Origin: Planctomycetota bacterium
Lineage (GTDB): Bacteria > Planctomycetota > PUPC01 > JACPCR01
NCBI GenBank assembly: GCA_030740295.1
Contig: JASLXP010001210.1
Location: 1 to 15,094, forward strand
DNA length: 15,094 nucleotides
Direction: 5' to 3'
Below the pieces are notes generated by a model that did not search any database, was not told the origin of the DNA, and was given only the letters and a program-made list of their open reading frames with translations. Below, in pieces: positions 14,235 through 15,094 of this stretch (position 1 is its first letter; each line of letters begins with the position of its first letter). Both the position numbers and the translations under genes were made by a program.

Positions 14235-15094
14235 ATGAAACAACATAGCCCTCTGTCATCCCCTGTCCTTGTCATCTGCATCCTTGCACTTATCACCGAC
14301 TGCAGGTCAGAGGTCGCGAGACAGCCTGAGCAAAAGTCTGTTGCCGAAGGCAGTCCTGCAGGTGGGTCGTATGAGGACTGGCTGCGATGGTGCGTTGAGC
14401 TGAAGCAGGAGACATCTCTGATTCGCCATTACGCGTTCGATGATATGGTCGGTAATTCGGTAACTTCCTCCGACTTGGCCGGCAAGGGAGGGGCGATGTC
14501 GTTTGGTGTGGTGCCGAAGCAGGGAGTTCCTCGGGACAAACTTGCTTTGAATCAGGGCCGCTGGAAGGGATGTAAAGCCGTGCAGTTGGACCAGGGCTTT
14601 CTTGCGTCCGAGCCCTTTGATGTGAAGGGCAGAACATTCACGGTCGAGGCATGGGTAAGACCACACGGCATCGGCGCCCACCGAGGCAACAGTGGCGCGA
14701 CCAACGGCACCCTGCTCTCTACCGGCATCGGTTACTGGGATGGTTGGCGCCTGACATTGACCTACCCGGCAAAGACCATTGGTTTCGAGATCGGACGATC
14801 CAAGCCTTCGCATTCGGTGGGCATCCGGACCCGGCAGGCGATCAGCGATGGTGTCTGGTCCCACCTGGCCGCATCGTGGGACGGGCAGGAGATGCGCATC
14901 TACGTCAATGGCATGCTGGCTGCCAGAGGCGAATACTCCGGAGACTATACGCCACCGGCAGCCGATGGACGTTTTAAGATCGGATATGCAGGCTACGGAT
15001 GGGGCTCTGTCAAGATGGACGTGGACGAAGTGATCGCCTTCGAGCGGGCCCTTTCTCCCGGTCAGATTTTTCAACATGCACACTTCTATGTTCC
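14235..15094 (+). CDS. Secreted LamG/concanavalin-A-like lectin-domain protein, N-terminal part (runs off right edge)
   Basis: An open frame of 286 codons with no stop before the window ends. Residues 9-22 are a hydrophobic export segment (PVLVICILALITDC). Cys23 follows ITD, a poor lipobox because Asp sits at -1, so lipoprotein status is uncertain. Residues about 62-280 form a LamG-like jelly roll: LIRHYAFDDMVGN (62-74) is the typical opening strand, FTVEAWVRP (135-143) the core strand, and WSHLAASWDGQEMRIYVNG (about 213-231) with the following AARGEYSGDYTPP the family's hallmark motif; VDEVIAFERALSPGQI near the end is the usual closing strand. In this bacterial group such domains are often fused to sulfatases, glycosidases or DUF-type cell-surface domains, so a downstream catalytic domain may follow outside the window. 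The ATG at 14235 has no clear Shine-Dalgarno but gives the export signal. Confidence 0.85.
   Translation, partial: MKQHSPLSSPVLVICILALITDCRSEVARQPEQKSVAEGSPAGGSYEDWLRWCVELKQETSLIRHYAFDDMVGNSVTSSDLAGKGGAMSFGVVPKQGVPRDKLALNQGRWKGCKAVQLDQGFLASEPFDVKGRTFTVEAWVRPHGIGAHRGNSGATNGTLLSTGIGYWDGWRLTLTYPAKTIGFEIGRSKPSHSVGIRTRQAISDGVWSHLAASWDGQEMRIYVNGMLAARGEYSGDYTPPAADGRFKIGYAGYGWGSVKMDVDEVIAFERALSPGQIFQHAHFYV

Noticed and set aside
14027..14248. 73-codon plus-strand and 97-codon minus-strand frames in the AOR/LamG gap
   Set aside because: No ribosome site, no known motif, and the minus frame overlaps the AOR promoter; could be remnants of an old gene but I cannot support that.

Overview
The window looks like a chromosomal segment from an anaerobic or facultative, polysaccharide-degrading bacterium of the PVC group or its neighbours (Kiritimatiellota, Lentisphaerota, Verrucomicrobiota, Planctomycetota, Hydrogenedentota-like). 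This rests on gene content only: a DUF6785-type membrane protein beside a one-domain sulfatase, a Gfo/Idh/MocA dehydrogenase, an Asp-box sialidase-like protein, a LamG-domain secreted protein, a tungsten-type aldehyde:ferredoxin oxidoreductase and a Bacteroidetes-type SdhB/FrdB. Many intergenic palindromes fit the same picture. There is no rRNA, tRNA or taxonomic marker, so the phylum is an inference.

Layout. 1-297 (-) is the N-terminal end of a secreted protein that runs off the left edge. 447-5760 (+) holds a multi-pass membrane protein, a cytoplasmic-looking Cys-type sulfatase and a Gfo/Idh/MocA oxidoreductase, with gaps of about 300 and 540 bp that carry repeats. 5819-7789 (-) converges on these and encodes the most unusual protein here, a five-Asp-box beta-propeller fused in frame to a degenerate subtilisin-like domain. 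8041-9051 (+) is a lone type II secretion/type IV pilus F (PilC-like) protein. 9453-10619 (+) is a HEAT-repeat protein with a poly-Asp/Glu tail, preceded by a good sigma70-like promoter that also decides its start. 11224-11967 (+) is an orphan succinate dehydrogenase/fumarate reductase Fe-S subunit. It converges on 12047-13897 (-), an aldehyde:ferredoxin oxidoreductase with its own promoter and Shine-Dalgarno. 14235-15094 (+) is a LamG-domain secreted protein that stays open past the right edge.

The left half reads as a loose sulfated-glycan catabolism neighbourhood: possible uptake (membrane protein), desulfation, oxidation of a sugar, and a sialidase-like protein. The right half is a set of unrelated single-gene units (pilus/secretion, HEAT scaffold, anaerobic redox enzymes).

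The intergenic DNA is structured. Two loci carry the same GC-rich palindrome with one GTCTCG arm and one GTCCCG arm. There is a perfect 16-bp stem after the F-protein gene and a long AT-rich imperfect hairpin after the sulfatase. A roughly 500-bp segment just upstream of the sdhB/frdB start is bounded by nested inverted repeats and contains three copies of a 30-36 bp repeat. It resembles a small non-autonomous mobile element. I saw no CRISPR array, phage or transposase gene.
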